64,000 bases of DNA from DATCDE01 sp038252405 (GCA_038252405.1 JBBSAJ010000004.1:43097-107096); one strand, 5' to 3'; shown: positions 27,235-36,214, numbered from the stretch's first letter. Numbers and translations: made by a program. The notes: generated by a model from the letters alone, not told the origin.

Positions 27235-27882
27235 TCAGGCCCCCACCGAGAAGCCGCGGCCCTTGACCGGGAGCAGGTCCCGCGCCGGCTCGGTGTAGCT
27301 CACGGCGACGACGTCGATGCCTTCGTAGGTGACGGAGGTGAGGCTGGCCAACGAGCACTGCCGGCGGCGCGGGTCGTGCCACAGGTGGCGGCCCTCGACG
27401 AAGCTGCGGGTGGTCCAGATCGGCAGCTGGTGGCTCACCAGCAGCGCCTCGTGACCCTCGGCGGCGTCCCGCGCGTCGGCCATGGCGGCCAGCATCCGGG
27501 CCGCGAGCGAGCGGTACGGCTCGCCCCACGACGGCCGCAGCGGGTTGCGCAGGTACGGCCAGTGCCGGAGGTGGCGCAGCGAGCCGTCGCCCACCCCGAA
27601 GGCCAGTCCCTGGAAGTGGTTGGCGGCCTCGATCAGCCGCTCGTCGGTGCCGACGGGCAGCCCGAGCACCTCGCTGACCGGCTGCGCAGTCTCCCGGGCC
27701 CGCTCGAGCGGCGACGATGCCAGGCGCACGATGTCCCGGCCGGCCACCGTCGCGGCCACCCGCTGGGCCATCTGCTGCCCGAGCTCGGACAGGTGGTAGC
27801 CCGGCAGCCGGCCGTAGAGGATCTTGTCGGGGTTGTGCACCTCGCCGTGGCGCAGCAGGTGGACGACGGTGGTCGCGCTCAT
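27235..27882 (-). CDS. Histidine phosphatase (phosphoglycerate-mutase-like)
   Basis: 215-aa branch-1 histidine phosphatase. The catalytic LLRHGEVHNP (residues 9-18) and second His in LLVSHQLPIWT are present, with RERARETAQP-like SPLERARETAQP. Substrate is unknown. It occupies the same place between hemL and resA in mycobacteria, from memory. ATG 27882 overlaps the hemL stop by 4 nt, so it is translated with hemL. Confidence 0.85.
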   Translation of the reverse strand: MSATTVVHLLRHGEVHNPDKILYGRLPGYHLSELGQQMAQRVAATVAGRDIVRLASSPLERARETAQPVSEVLGLPVGTDERLIEAANHFQGLAFGVGDGSLRHLRHWPYLRNPLRPSWGEPYRSLAARMLAAMADARDAAEGHEALLVSHQLPIWTTRSFVEGRHLWHDPRRRQCSLASLTSVTYEGIDVVAVSYTEPARDLLPVKGRGFSVGA

Positions 27883-29201
27883 GCGGTCGGCTCCGCGGCC
27901 GCGGCCGCCCTGGCCGCGGCCGGCACGGCGTCGGCGACCCGGTCCAGGGCCGTAGCGTCGTGGGCCGCCGAGACGAACCATGCCTCGTAGGCCGACGGCG
28001 GCAGGTAGACGCCGCGGTCCAGCAGGGCGTGGAAGAACGCGCCGTACCGGTGGGTCTGCGTACGGCGCGCCTCGTCGTAGGTGCGTACGGGAGTGTCGAC
28101 GAAGAAGACGCTGAAGAGGTTCCCCGCGGTCTGCACCCGGTGCGCCACCCCCTCGGCCGTCAGCGCGGCCGAGACCAGGGTGGCCACCTCGCCGGCGGTG
28201 CGGTCGAGGTGGGCGTACACGTCGTCCGTGCACAGCTGCAGGGTGGTCAGACCGGCCACCGTGGCCATCGGGTTCCCGGACAGCGTGCCGGCCTGGTAAA
28301 CCGGCCCCATGGGGGCCAGCTGGGCCATGACGTCGGCCCGGCCGCCGAACGCGGCCGCGGGCAGCCCCCCGCCCATCACCTTGCCGAAGGTGAACAGGTC
28401 GGCCGCGACGCCCTCCAGGCCGTACCAGCCCGCCCGGCTGACCCGGAACCCGGTCATCACCTCGTCCAGGACGAGCAGCGCGCCGTGCTCGTGGCACAGG
28501 GCGGCCAGCCCGGCGTTGAAGCCGGCGTCCGGCGGGACCACGCCCATGTTGGCGGCGGCCGCCTCGGTGATGACGCAGGCGATCGAGTCGCCGTGCTCGG
28601 CGAACACCGTGGCCGCCATGGCCAGGTCGTTGTACGGCAGCACGATGGTGTCCGCGGCGGACGCCCCCGTGACGCCGGGGGTGTCCGGCAACCCGAACGT
28701 CACCAGGCCGCTGCCCGCGCTGGCGAGCAGCGCGTCGACGTGGCCGTGGTAGCAGCCGGCGAACTTGACCACCTTGGTCCGGCCGGTGAAGCCGCGGGCC
28801 AGCCGGACCGCGCTCATGGTCGCCTCGGTGCCGCTGGACACGAACCGCACCTGCTCGACCGGGGACACCCGGCCCACGATCTCCTCGGCCAGCTCGACCT
28901 CCGAGGGGGCGGGCGTGCCGAACGACCAGCCGCTGCCGGCCCGCTCCCGCAGCGCCGCCACCACCTGGGGGTGGGCGTGGCCGAGGACCATGGGCCCCCA
29001 CGAGCCCACCAGGTCCACGTACTCGCGGCCGTCGGCGTCGACCAGGTACGGGCCGTGCCCGGAGACCATGAACCGGGGGGTGCCGCCCACGGCCCGGAAG
29101 GCCCGCACCGGCGAGTTCACCCCGCCGGGGGTCACTGCCAGGGCACGGTCGAACAGGGCCTGCGAGGCGGGAGCGTCGTCGGGGTACACCGGGGAGGTCA
29201 C
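27879..29201 (-). CDS. hemL: Glutamate-1-semialdehyde 2,1-aminomutase
   Basis: PLP enzyme (440 aa) that makes 5-aminolevulinate in the C5 heme pathway, after HemA. It has the N-terminal TPGGVNSPVRAF, SSGTEATMSAVRLARGFTGR, the Asp motif LLVLDEVMTGFRV and the PLP lysine in FTFGKVMGGGLPAAAFGG. Length is normal. It starts at GTG 29201; GACAAT lies 6 nt upstream (29213-29208), so it may be leaderless. It heads the hemL-phosphatase-resA-ccdA-resB-ccsB operon, separate from the rex-hem operon. Confidence 0.95.
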   Translation of the reverse strand: MTSPVYPDDAPASQALFDRALAVTPGGVNSPVRAFRAVGGTPRFMVSGHGPYLVDADGREYVDLVGSWGPMVLGHAHPQVVAALRERAGSGWSFGTPAPSEVELAEEIVGRVSPVEQVRFVSSGTEATMSAVRLARGFTGRTKVVKFAGCYHGHVDALLASAGSGLVTFGLPDTPGVTGASAADTIVLPYNDLAMAATVFAEHGDSIACVITEAAAANMGVVPPDAGFNAGLAALCHEHGALLVLDEVMTGFRVSRAGWYGLEGVAADLFTFGKVMGGGLPAAAFGGRADVMAQLAPMGPVYQAGTLSGNPMATVAGLTTLQLCTDDVYAHLDRTAGEVATLVSAALTAEGVAHRVQTAGNLFSVFFVDTPVRTYDEARRTQTHRYGAFFHALLDRGVYLPPSAYEAWFVSAAHDATALDRVADAVPAAARAAAAAEPTA

Positions 29202-29230
29202 CGGGCGATTGTCTCAGGACGGTTGGGGTG

Positions 29231-29259
29231 TGCCGGCCGGGGGCATTCCCCGACCGGCA
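29231..29259 (-). terminator. hairpin between hemB and hemL
   Basis: A 12-bp stem with one mismatch (arms 29231-29242 and 29248-29259) around a 5-nt loop lies 70-98 nt past the hemB stop and before hemL. It probably separates the two heme operons; there is no U-run. Confidence 0.5.
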
Positions 29260-29328
29260 TCCCGGTGCCATGATCGCGGTGGACACCCGGCTGCTCGGCG
29301 CCGCCCCGAGTACCTGGCGGCCGCCCGG

Positions 29329-30312
29329 CTAGTCCCTGGTCAGCAGCCGGGCCACCTCGGTGGCCCAGTAGGTCAGCACGATGTCGGCGCCGGCCCGGCG
29401 GATCGAGGTGAGGGTCTCCAGGACCGCGCGGTCGCGCTCCAGCCAGCCGTTGGCCGCCGCGGCCTCGACCATGGCCATCTCGCCGGACACCTGGTAGGCG
29501 GCCACCGGGACGTCCACGGCGTCGCGGACCCGGCGGACGACGTCCAGGTACGGCAGCGCGGGCTTGACCATGACCAGGTCGGCACCCTCCTCGAGGTCGA
29601 GCAGCACCTCGCGCAGCGCCTCGTCGCCGTTGGCCGGGTCCATCTGGTAGGCCCGGCGGTCGCCGAACGCGGGGGTGGACTCCGCGGCCTCTCGGAACGG
29701 CCCGTAGAAGGCCGAGGCGTACTTCGCGGCGTACGCCAGGACGGCCACCTCGGGGTGCCCGCCGGCGTCCAGGGCCGCGCGAATCGTGCCCACCTGGCCG
29801 TCCTGCATGCCGGACGGCGCGACGACCTGGGCACCCGCCGCCGCCTGCGCCGCGGCGATCGTGGCGTAGCGCTCGAGGGTGGCGTCATTGTCGACCTCCC
29901 CGCCCGCGGTGAGCGGGCCGCAGTGGCCGTGGTCGGTGTACTCGCACAGGCACAGGTCGGCCATCAGCACGGTGGCGTCACCGAGGTCGGCGGACAGGTC
30001 GCGCAGGGCCTGCTGCACGATGCCGTCGTCCGCGTCGGCCTGGCTGCCGAGGGCGTCCTTGTGCGCCGGGATCCCGAACAGCAGCAGCCCGCCCACGCCC
30101 GCCTCGACCGCCTCCGCGGCGGCCCGGCGCAGCGAGTCGCGGCTGTGCTGGACGACGCCAGGCATGGCGCCCACCGGCTGCGGCTGCGACCGGCCCTCCT
30201 TGACGAACACCGGCAGCACCAGGTCGGCCGGGGCCAGCCGGGTCTCGGCCACCAGCCGCCGCAGCGCCGCCGTCCGGCGCAGCCGCCGCGGCCGGTCAGT
30301 CGGGAAGCCCAC
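29329..30312 (-). CDS. hemB: Delta-aminolevulinic acid dehydratase (porphobilinogen synthase)
   Basis: Condenses two 5-aminolevulinates (327 aa). The Zn-site cysteines are visible in LCLCEYTDHGHCG, so it is the zinc-dependent type. The two Schiff-base lysines lie in YAAKYASAFYGPF and MVKPALPYLD. It is the last gene of the rex-hemA-hemC-hemD-hemB operon; GTG 30312 lies 3 nt from the hemD stop. Confidence 0.96.
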   Translation of the reverse strand: MGFPTDRPRRLRRTAALRRLVAETRLAPADLVLPVFVKEGRSQPQPVGAMPGVVQHSRDSLRRAAAEAVEAGVGGLLLFGIPAHKDALGSQADADDGIVQQALRDLSADLGDATVLMADLCLCEYTDHGHCGPLTAGGEVDNDATLERYATIAAAQAAAGAQVVAPSGMQDGQVGTIRAALDAGGHPEVAVLAYAAKYASAFYGPFREAAESTPAFGDRRAYQMDPANGDEALREVLLDLEEGADLVMVKPALPYLDVVRRVRDAVDVPVAAYQVSGEMAMVEAAAANGWLERDRAVLETLTSIRRAGADIVLTYWATEVARLLTRD

Positions 30313-30315
30313 GGC

Positions 30316-31941
30316 TCAGGTCGCCTTGCGCCGGGAGCCGCCCCGGCGCTGCGAGGGCCGCCACACCCGCTCGCCCGAGGCCAGGGCCTCCAGCCGCTGG
30401 GTGTCGCCGAACTCGGCCAGCGCCGAGGCCAGGGCGTCCATGGCCGGCTGGCCGGCGAGCACGTCGACCCGCAGCCCGTGCTCCTCCGCCGTCTTGGCGG
30501 TGGCCGGGCCGATGCAGGCGATGACGGTCCGCGCGTGCGGCTTGCCGGCGATGCCCACCAGGTTGCGGACCGTGGACGACGACGTGAACACGACCGCGTC
30601 GAAGCCGCCGCCCTTGATCGCCTCACGGATCTCGGCGGCCGGGGGCGCGGCCCGCACGGTGCGGTAGGCCGTCACGTCGTCGATCTCCCAGCCGAGGGAG
30701 ACTAGGCCCTCGGCGAGGGTCTCGGTGGCGATGTCGGCCCTGGGCAGGAACACCCGGTCGATCGGGTCGAGGTCGGGGTCGTAGGGTGGCCAGTCCTCCA
30801 GCAGTCCGTGCGCGGACTGCTCCCCGGTCGGGACCAGGTCCGGCTGCACGCCGAAGGCCTGCAGGGCGGCGGCCGTCTGCCCGCCCACCGCTGCGACCTT
30901 CACGCCGGCGAACGCCCGTGCGTCCAGGCCGTACTCCTCGAACTTCTCCCGCACCGCGCGGACGGCGTTCACCGAGGTGAAGGCCACCCACAGGTAGCGG
31001 CCGGAGACCAGGCCCTGGATGGCCCGGTCCATCTGCTGCGGCGTGCGCGGCGGCTCGACCGAGATGGTCGGGACCTCCTCGGGGACCGCGCCGAAGGCCC
31101 GCAGCCGGTCCGACAGCTCGCCGGCCTGCTCCTTGGTCCGCGGCACCAGCACCCGCCAGCCGAACAGCGGCTTGGTCTCGAACCAGGACAGCTTCTCCCG
31201 CAGCGCCACGACCTCGCCCACCACGACGACGCTCGGCCCGGTGAGCCGGGCCGCCCTCACGTCGGCGGCGATCCGGTCCAGGGTGGACACGACGGTCTGC
31301 TGCGCGGTGGTCGTGGCCGCCCTGGTCGCGGCCACCGGGGTGCCCGGTGCCCGGCCGGCGGCGATCAGTGCGGCGGCCACGGCGTCCAGCCGGTCGCCCA
31401 CGCCGGAGAGCACCAGCGTCACGTGCGGGCGCGCGTGCGCGGCCCAGTCGACCGACGGGCCGGACGCGTCGACGATGCGCACGTCGTGGTCGTGGGCCGC
31501 CGTCAGCGGGAACCCCGCGTGGGCCGGCGCCGCGGTGAAGGCGGACACCCCCGGCACCACCTCGAACGGCACCTTGGCCCGCAGGCAGGCGCTGGCCTCC
31601 TCGCCGAGGCCGCCGAACAGCCCCGGGTCCCCCTCGACCAGCCGGACGACGGTCGCCCCGCACTTGGCGGCGTCCACCGCGAGCTTGGCCCTGGCCGCGT
31701 GCGCGAGGGGCAGGCCGTCGTCCCCGCAGTCCGCCGCGATGAGCTCCGCGTCGGGACGGGCCAGCGCCAGGACGGCCGGGGCGACCCCGGCGTCGTGCAC
31801 CACGACGTCCGCGGCGGCCAGCAGCGCGGCGCCTCGCACCGTGAGCAGGCCGGGATCGCCGGGTCCGGCGCCGACGAAGGCGACCGGCATGGCCGGCGCC
31901 ACCTTGCGGCGGGCACGACTCGTGTGGTCGGGACTGTTCAC
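30316..31941 (-). CDS. hemD: Uroporphyrinogen-III synthase fused to a CobA-like methyltransferase domain
   Basis: Two-domain protein of 541 aa. Residues ~15-260 resemble uroporphyrinogen-III C-methyltransferase: FVGAGPGDPGLLTVRGAALL at the start and VPFEVVPGVSAFTAAPAHAG in the middle. However, the usual GGDPFVFGRGGEE is replaced by EGDPGLFGGLGEE, so this half may be weak or inactive. Residues ~265-541 are HemD (WRVLVPRTKEQAGELSDRL, FTSSSTVRNLVGI), ending in a basic tail. GTG 31941 overlaps the hemC stop (GTGA). The fusion is usual in actinobacteria. Confidence 0.9.
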   Translation of the reverse strand: MNSPDHTSRARRKVAPAMPVAFVGAGPGDPGLLTVRGAALLAAADVVVHDAGVAPAVLALARPDAELIAADCGDDGLPLAHAARAKLAVDAAKCGATVVRLVEGDPGLFGGLGEEASACLRAKVPFEVVPGVSAFTAAPAHAGFPLTAAHDHDVRIVDASGPSVDWAAHARPHVTLVLSGVGDRLDAVAAALIAAGRAPGTPVAATRAATTTAQQTVVSTLDRIAADVRAARLTGPSVVVVGEVVALREKLSWFETKPLFGWRVLVPRTKEQAGELSDRLRAFGAVPEEVPTISVEPPRTPQQMDRAIQGLVSGRYLWVAFTSVNAVRAVREKFEEYGLDARAFAGVKVAAVGGQTAAALQAFGVQPDLVPTGEQSAHGLLEDWPPYDPDLDPIDRVFLPRADIATETLAEGLVSLGWEIDDVTAYRTVRAAPPAAEIREAIKGGGFDAVVFTSSSTVRNLVGIAGKPHARTVIACIGPATAKTAEEHGLRVDVLAGQPAMDALASALAEFGDTQRLEALASGERVWRPSQRRGGSRRKAT

Positions 31942-32867
31942 CTGACGCCAACCCCCAGTGATTCGGCCCCCTCGTCCAGCAGCGCAGCGGCCAGCCGGTG
32001 GCCGAGGGCGGCTGCCTCGGCCGGGGAACCAGTGGTGGACAGACGCAGCAGCCGGCCGCCGTCGGGCGACGCGACCACTGCGCGAAGGAACAACTCGGGC
32101 TCGGCGGCGTCGCCCTCGGCGAGCAGGGCGAGCGCGCCGACGGGTGCCGAGCAGCCGGCCTCGAGGCCGGCCAGAACGGCCCGCTCCGCCGTGACGGACG
32201 CCCGGGTCCCGGGGTCGTCGAGCGGGGCGAACGCGGCGAGCAGGTCGGCGCGGTCGGCGCGGACCTCCACCGCGAGCGCTCCCTGGCCGGGGGCCGGGAG
32301 CATCTGGATCGGGTCGATCAGCTCGGTGACGGCGTCGGAGCGGCCCAGGCGGGCCAGTCCGGCCGCGGCCAGCACCACGGCGTCCAGGTCGCCCGGCCCG
32401 ACCCTGGCCAGCCGGCTGTCCACGTTGCCGCGGACGTCGACGATGTCGAAGTCGCGCCCGAGCGCCCGAAGCTGGGCGGCCCGGCGGGGTGACCCGGTGC
32501 CGATCCGGGACCCGGCCGACAGGTCGAGCAGGGTCATCCGGTCGCGGGCCACGAGCGCGTCGCGCGGGTCCTCGCGCAGCGGCACCACGGCCAGCGCGAG
32601 ACCTTCGGCCGGGGCGGTCGGCAGGTCCTTCAGCGAGTGCACCGCGAGGTCGACCCGGCCGTCGAGGACGGCGTCGCGCAGCGCCGAGACGAAGACCCCG
32701 GTCCCGCCGATCTGGGCCAGCGACGCGGTCGAGGTGTCCCCCTGCGTGGTGATCGTGACCAGCTCGACCTCGGTCCCGGTGAGCTGAGTGAGGGCGGCCG
32801 CGACCTGGCCGGCCTGGGCGGTGGCCAGCGCGCTGCCTCGGGTGCCCAGCCGCAGCGGGGCGCTCAC
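31938..32867 (-). CDS. hemC: Hydroxymethylbilane synthase (porphobilinogen deaminase)
   Basis: Polymerises four porphobilinogens to hydroxymethylbilane (309 aa). It has LRLGTRGSALATAQAGQVA, the substrate-binding HSLKDLPTAP, GTGSPRRAAQLRAL, LPAPGQGALAVEVR and the dipyrromethane-anchoring Cys in GLEAGCSAPVGALA. It overlaps the hemA stop and hemD start by 4 nt each, so the operon is translationally coupled throughout. Confidence 0.96.
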   Translation of the reverse strand: MSAPLRLGTRGSALATAQAGQVAAALTQLTGTEVELVTITTQGDTSTASLAQIGGTGVFVSALRDAVLDGRVDLAVHSLKDLPTAPAEGLALAVVPLREDPRDALVARDRMTLLDLSAGSRIGTGSPRRAAQLRALGRDFDIVDVRGNVDSRLARVGPGDLDAVVLAAAGLARLGRSDAVTELIDPIQMLPAPGQGALAVEVRADRADLLAAFAPLDDPGTRASVTAERAVLAGLEAGCSAPVGALALLAEGDAAEPELFLRAVVASPDGGRLLRLSTTGSPAEAAALGHRLAAALLDEGAESLGVGVR

Positions 32868-34189
32868 AGGGCCTCCTCGCCGTCGACCTCGAGCGCGTGC
32901 ACGTCGGCTGTGGTGACCTCGCGGTAGCGCACCGGGTCCAGGTCGAACAGGGCGTGCAGCGCCTCGGCGTAGGCCAGCCCCGCAGGTTCGGTGGCCAGCT
33001 CCTTGACCCGGACGGTCGGCGCGTGCAGCAGCTTGTCGACGACCCGGCGGACGGTCTGCTCGACCTCACTGCGGTCGTCCTGGGACAGCTGCGGCCGGCG
33101 GCCGTCGAAGCGGGTCAGCTCGGCGTCGATGACCTCGGCGGCCTTCTGGCGCAGCGCCTTGATCGTCGGGGACACCCGGTCGCCCTGTCGCTGTTGCAGG
33201 CCCGCGGCGACCTCCTCGGCCACGATGCTCCGCACCGCCTCGATGTCCGCCGCGTGCCCGTGCTCGACCAGCAGGGCGCCGAGGTCCTCGAGGTCGACGA
33301 GGGTCACCCGGTCCAGGCCGTGGACCTCGGGGTCGACGTCCCGCGGCAGGGCCAGGTCGAGGAGGAACAGCGCTCGGCCTCCCCGGGCGGCGTGCGCCCT
33401 GGTCACCGCCTCGACGGCGAGCACGAACCCGGTCGCTCCGGTGCAGGACACCACGATGTCCGCCTCGTGCAGCTCCTGCTCGAGCCGCTCCATGGCGACC
33501 GCGCGACCGCCGACCTGCTCGGCCAGCCGCTCGGCGTGCTCGGGGGTGCGGTTGACGATGACGATGTCACCCAGGCCGAGCCGGGCCAGCTGGGTCGCCG
33601 CGATGGAGCTCATCGACCCGGCCCCCACGACCAGGCTGCGCCGCCCGCCCAGCCCGGACAGGGCCCGCTCGGCCAGCCCCAGCCCCAGCGTCACCACCGC
33701 CGACCCGGCCTGGTCGATGCCGGTCTCGCTGTGCGCGCGCTTACCGACCCGCAGCGCCTGCTGGAACACCTCGTTGAGCACCCGGCCCGCGGATCCCGCG
33801 GCCTGGGCGACGGCCAGGCCGTTGCGCACCTGGCCGAGGATCTGGGCCTCGCCGACCACCATCGAGTCCAGCCCGCACACGACCGAGTACAGGTGCTGGA
33901 GGACGGCGTCCTCGTAGTGCACGTACAGGTGCGGGCCGAGCTCCTCGACCGAGCGGCCGGTCTGCCGCGCCAGCAGCGAGGTCAGCTCGCCCACGCCGGC
34001 GTGGAACGCCCGCACGTCGGCGTACAGCTCGACCCGGTTGCAGGTCGACACGACCACCGACTCGGCCACGTGCGACCCCTCGGCGACCTGCTGGACGAAG
34101 CCGGGCAGGTCGTCCGGCCCGACCGCGGCAGCCTCCAGCAGGTCGACGGGTGCGCTGCGGTGCGACAGGCCGACGACGACGAGGCTCAT
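32864..34189 (-). CDS. hemA: Glutamyl-tRNA reductase
   Basis: First enzyme of the C5 heme pathway (441 aa): reduces glutamyl-tRNA to glutamate-1-semialdehyde. The catalytic Cys is in VVSTCNRVELYADV, with VVGEAQILGQVRNGLAVAQ and the NADPH-binding GLGGRRSLVVGAGSMSSIAA. The C-terminal dimerisation helices are present. It starts at ATG 34189, overlapping the rex stop by 4 nt. Coupling to rex puts heme synthesis under redox control. Confidence 0.96.
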   Translation of the reverse strand: MSLVVVGLSHRSAPVDLLEAAAVGPDDLPGFVQQVAEGSHVAESVVVSTCNRVELYADVRAFHAGVGELTSLLARQTGRSVEELGPHLYVHYEDAVLQHLYSVVCGLDSMVVGEAQILGQVRNGLAVAQAAGSAGRVLNEVFQQALRVGKRAHSETGIDQAGSAVVTLGLGLAERALSGLGGRRSLVVGAGSMSSIAATQLARLGLGDIVIVNRTPEHAERLAEQVGGRAVAMERLEQELHEADIVVSCTGATGFVLAVEAVTRAHAARGGRALFLLDLALPRDVDPEVHGLDRVTLVDLEDLGALLVEHGHAADIEAVRSIVAEEVAAGLQQRQGDRVSPTIKALRQKAAEVIDAELTRFDGRRPQLSQDDRSEVEQTVRRVVDKLLHAPTVRVKELATEPAGLAYAEALHALFDLDPVRYREVTTADVHALEVDGEEAL

Positions 34190-34878
34190 CGGCCGGCCGC
34201 CAGGGCAGGGACGGCGGCGTCGGCCTTGCGCTGCTCGTGGAAGGCCAGGATCTGCAGCTCGACACCCAGGTCCACCTCACGCACGTCGACCCCGGCGGGC
34301 ACCACGAGCGGCACCGGGGCGAAGTTGAGGATGCTGGTCACGCCGGCCGCGATCAGCCGGTCGCAGACCTGCTGAGCGGCCGGGCCGGGCACCGCGATCA
34401 CCCCGATGGTGGCCCGGGTGGACCGCACCAGGCCCTCGAGCCGGCCCAGGTGGGTCACCGGCACGCCGGCGACCTGCTCGCCCACCCGCGCGGGGTCGGC
34501 GTCCACCAGGCCGACGATCCGGAAGCCCCGGCCGGCGAACCCGCCGTAGTTGGCCAGCGCCTGCCCGAGGTTGCCGACACCCACGATGACCACGGCCCAG
34601 TCCTGGGTCAGACCCAGCTCACGGGCGATCTGGTAGATCAGGTAGTCGACGTCGTAGCCCACCCCGCGGGTGCCGTAGGAGCCCAGGTGCGACAGGTCCT
34701 TGCGCAGCTTCGGGGAGTTCACCCCGGCGGCCGTGGCCAGCTCCTCGGAGGAGACGGTGCGCACCCCGCTCTCGCCGAGGGCCAGCAGTGCGCGGTGGTA
34801 CACCGGCAGCCGGGCGACCGTGGCCTCCGGGATCCCGCGGCTGCGGGCAGCCCGGGGATCAACGGGACGACGGCTCAC
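34186..34878 (-). CDS. rex: Redox-sensing transcriptional repressor Rex
   Basis: NADH/NAD+ sensor (230 aa). The N-terminal winged helix shows SRGIPEATVARLP and SSEELATAAGVNSPKLRKDL. The Rossmann domain has VIVGVGNLGQALANYGGFAG, and the end has VELQILAFHEQRKAD. I chose GTG 34878 because AGGAG lies 8 nt upstream and the N-terminus matches Streptomyces Rex; GTG 34932 is possible but has no SD. It heads rex-hemACDB and has a Rex-type site over its own promoter. Confidence 0.93.
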   Translation of the reverse strand: MSRRPVDPRAARSRGIPEATVARLPVYHRALLALGESGVRTVSSEELATAAGVNSPKLRKDLSHLGSYGTRGVGYDVDYLIYQIARELGLTQDWAVVIVGVGNLGQALANYGGFAGRGFRIVGLVDADPARVGEQVAGVPVTHLGRLEGLVRSTRATIGVIAVPGPAAQQVCDRLIAAGVTSILNFAPVPLVVPAGVDVREVDLGVELQILAFHEQRKADAAVPALAAGR

Positions 34879-34936
34879 GCGGCGACTCCTGGAGGCGACG
34901 GGCGCCGCTGCTCTCGGCGCGCGGCCACCCACACGC

Positions 34937-34966
34937 AGGGTAAGTCACTTGTGAACGAAGGAACAA
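34937..34966 (-). promoter_or_regulatory. rex promoter with Rex-type operator
   Basis: TACCCT (minus, 34942-34937) is a -10 box that would start a transcript near 34930. Directly upstream, 34949-34966 reads TTGTGAACGAAGGAACAA on plus: one perfect half-site TTGTGAA and a degraded other half (4 of 7). It covers the -35 spacer region, where a repressor would block RNA polymerase. Streptomyces rex is autoregulated in this way. Confidence 0.6.
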
Positions 34967-35009
34967 AGTCACGAGCGCCGGAGGCCGCCCGAGGGGGTCG
35001 ACCGGACGG

Positions 35010-35372
35010 TTAGCGCGAGCTCACGATCAGCTGCTGCCGCACTCCGTCGCCGGACTGCCCGGGGCGGCAGACCGCGTCGTAGTCGCCCACGGCGAGCGCG
35101 ACCGTGACCGTCTTGGTGACCCCCGGGGCGAGGTCGCGCAGCTGGTCGCCGACGGTGCCGCTCGCGCCCTCGATGCTGAAGGCGGTCACCGCGCGCCCCT
35201 GGTTGGATACCTCGAACGCCCAGGTCCCCGCGGTGAGCGTCGTGCCGTCGACCGCGCAGCCGGTGTCGGTGGCCACCACGTGCACGCTGCCGCGAGCGTC
35301 GTTGCCGGTGGAGCAGCCGGTCAGTGCCGCGCCGGCGACCAGCACCGCCGCGACCGCGAGGGCGAGCCTCAC
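35010..35372 (-). CDS. Cupredoxin-like lipoprotein (EfeO N-domain type)
   Basis: 120-aa exported lipoprotein: signal peptide with lipobox ALTGC (Cys near residue 20), then a single ~95-residue beta domain (TGCAVDGTTLTAGTWAFEVS, PGVTKTVTVALAVGDYDAVC) like the cupredoxin domain at the N-terminus of EfeO. The usual M75 peptidase domain of EfeO is absent. It is coupled to efeU (GTG/ATG overlap of 4 nt), so it probably delivers or oxidises iron for the permease; this is inferred. Confidence 0.75.
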   Translation of the reverse strand: MRLALAVAAVLVAGAALTGCSTGNDARGSVHVVATDTGCAVDGTTLTAGTWAFEVSNQGRAVTAFSIEGASGTVGDQLRDLAPGVTKTVTVALAVGDYDAVCRPGQSGDGVRQQLIVSSR

Positions 35373-36214
35373 GGGGCCTCGGCGCGCGCCCGCACCGGTG
35401 CGCTGGCCGGCGTCCTGGCCGGGCGCAGGAACAGGTAGAGGACCGGGGCCACGTAGCCGACCCAGACGACCAGCTGCAGCCAGGTGGTCTGCGGGCTGAA
35501 GTTGAAGATGCCCCTGAGCAGGGTGCCGTACCAGGAGCCGGGTGGGACCTGGGCGGTCACGTCGAAGGCGAGGGAGTCGGCGCCGGGCAGCACCCCGCCC
35601 TCCTGCAGGTCGTGGACGCCGTACGCCAGCACCCCGGCCGCCACGAAGATCAGCAGCACCCCGGTGACCTTGAAGAAGGTGGCGAGGTTGATGGTGACCG
35701 CCTTGCGGTACAGCAGCCAGCCCAGCGCCACCGAGGTGCCGATGCCGAGCGCGAAGCCGATGAGCGGCCCCACGGTCGAGCCGGCCGCCTGCACCGCGGT
35801 GAACATGAACAGGGCGGTCTCCAGGCCCTCGCGGGCCACCGCGAGGAAGGCCATCAGGACCACGGCCAGCGAGCCCATCGCCACCGCGGCGTCCAGCTTG
35901 CCCTGCAGCTCCTTGCCGATCCCCCGGGACGCCCGCCGCATCCAGAAGATCATCCAGGTGACGAAGCCGACGGCGACCACCGACAGCACGCCGGCGAAGA
36001 CCTCCTTCGACTCGTCCGAGCGCAGCACGGTGGCCTCGGTGTAGGTGAGCAGCCCCGCGAACCCCACGCTGAGACCCACCGCGGCGGCGACGCCGGCCCA
36101 GACGAGGGGCAGCCGGTCCCGGCGCCCGGTGCGCACCAGATAGGCCACCAGGATGCTGACGACCAGTGACGCCTCGAGGCCCTCGCGCAGGCCGATCAGG
36201 AAGTTGGCGACCAC
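35369..36214 (-). CDS. efeU: FTR1-family iron permease (EfeU)
   Basis: Membrane iron permease (281 aa, seven helices). Both REGLE motifs are present: LREGLEASLVV at the N-terminus and AREGLETALFMF near residue 127, which form the iron path. GTG 36214 lies 13 nt from a near-perfect iron box, so iron-dependent repression is expected. Of the EfeUOB system only EfeU and a cupredoxin-domain protein are here; no EfeB peroxidase is in the window. Confidence 0.9.
   Translation of the reverse strand: MVANFLIGLREGLEASLVVSILVAYLVRTGRRDRLPLVWAGVAAAVGLSVGFAGLLTYTEATVLRSDESKEVFAGVLSVVAVGFVTWMIFWMRRASRGIGKELQGKLDAAVAMGSLAVVLMAFLAVAREGLETALFMFTAVQAAGSTVGPLIGFALGIGTSVALGWLLYRKAVTINLATFFKVTGVLLIFVAAGVLAYGVHDLQEGGVLPGADSLAFDVTAQVPPGSWYGTLLRGIFNFSPQTTWLQLVVWVGYVAPVLYLFLRPARTPASAPVRARAEAP

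Noticed and set aside
34879..34932. Alternative longer rex start at GTG 34932
   Set aside because: No SD, only 4 nt from the -10 box, and the added residues do not match Rex proteins; GTG 34878 has AGGAG upstream.
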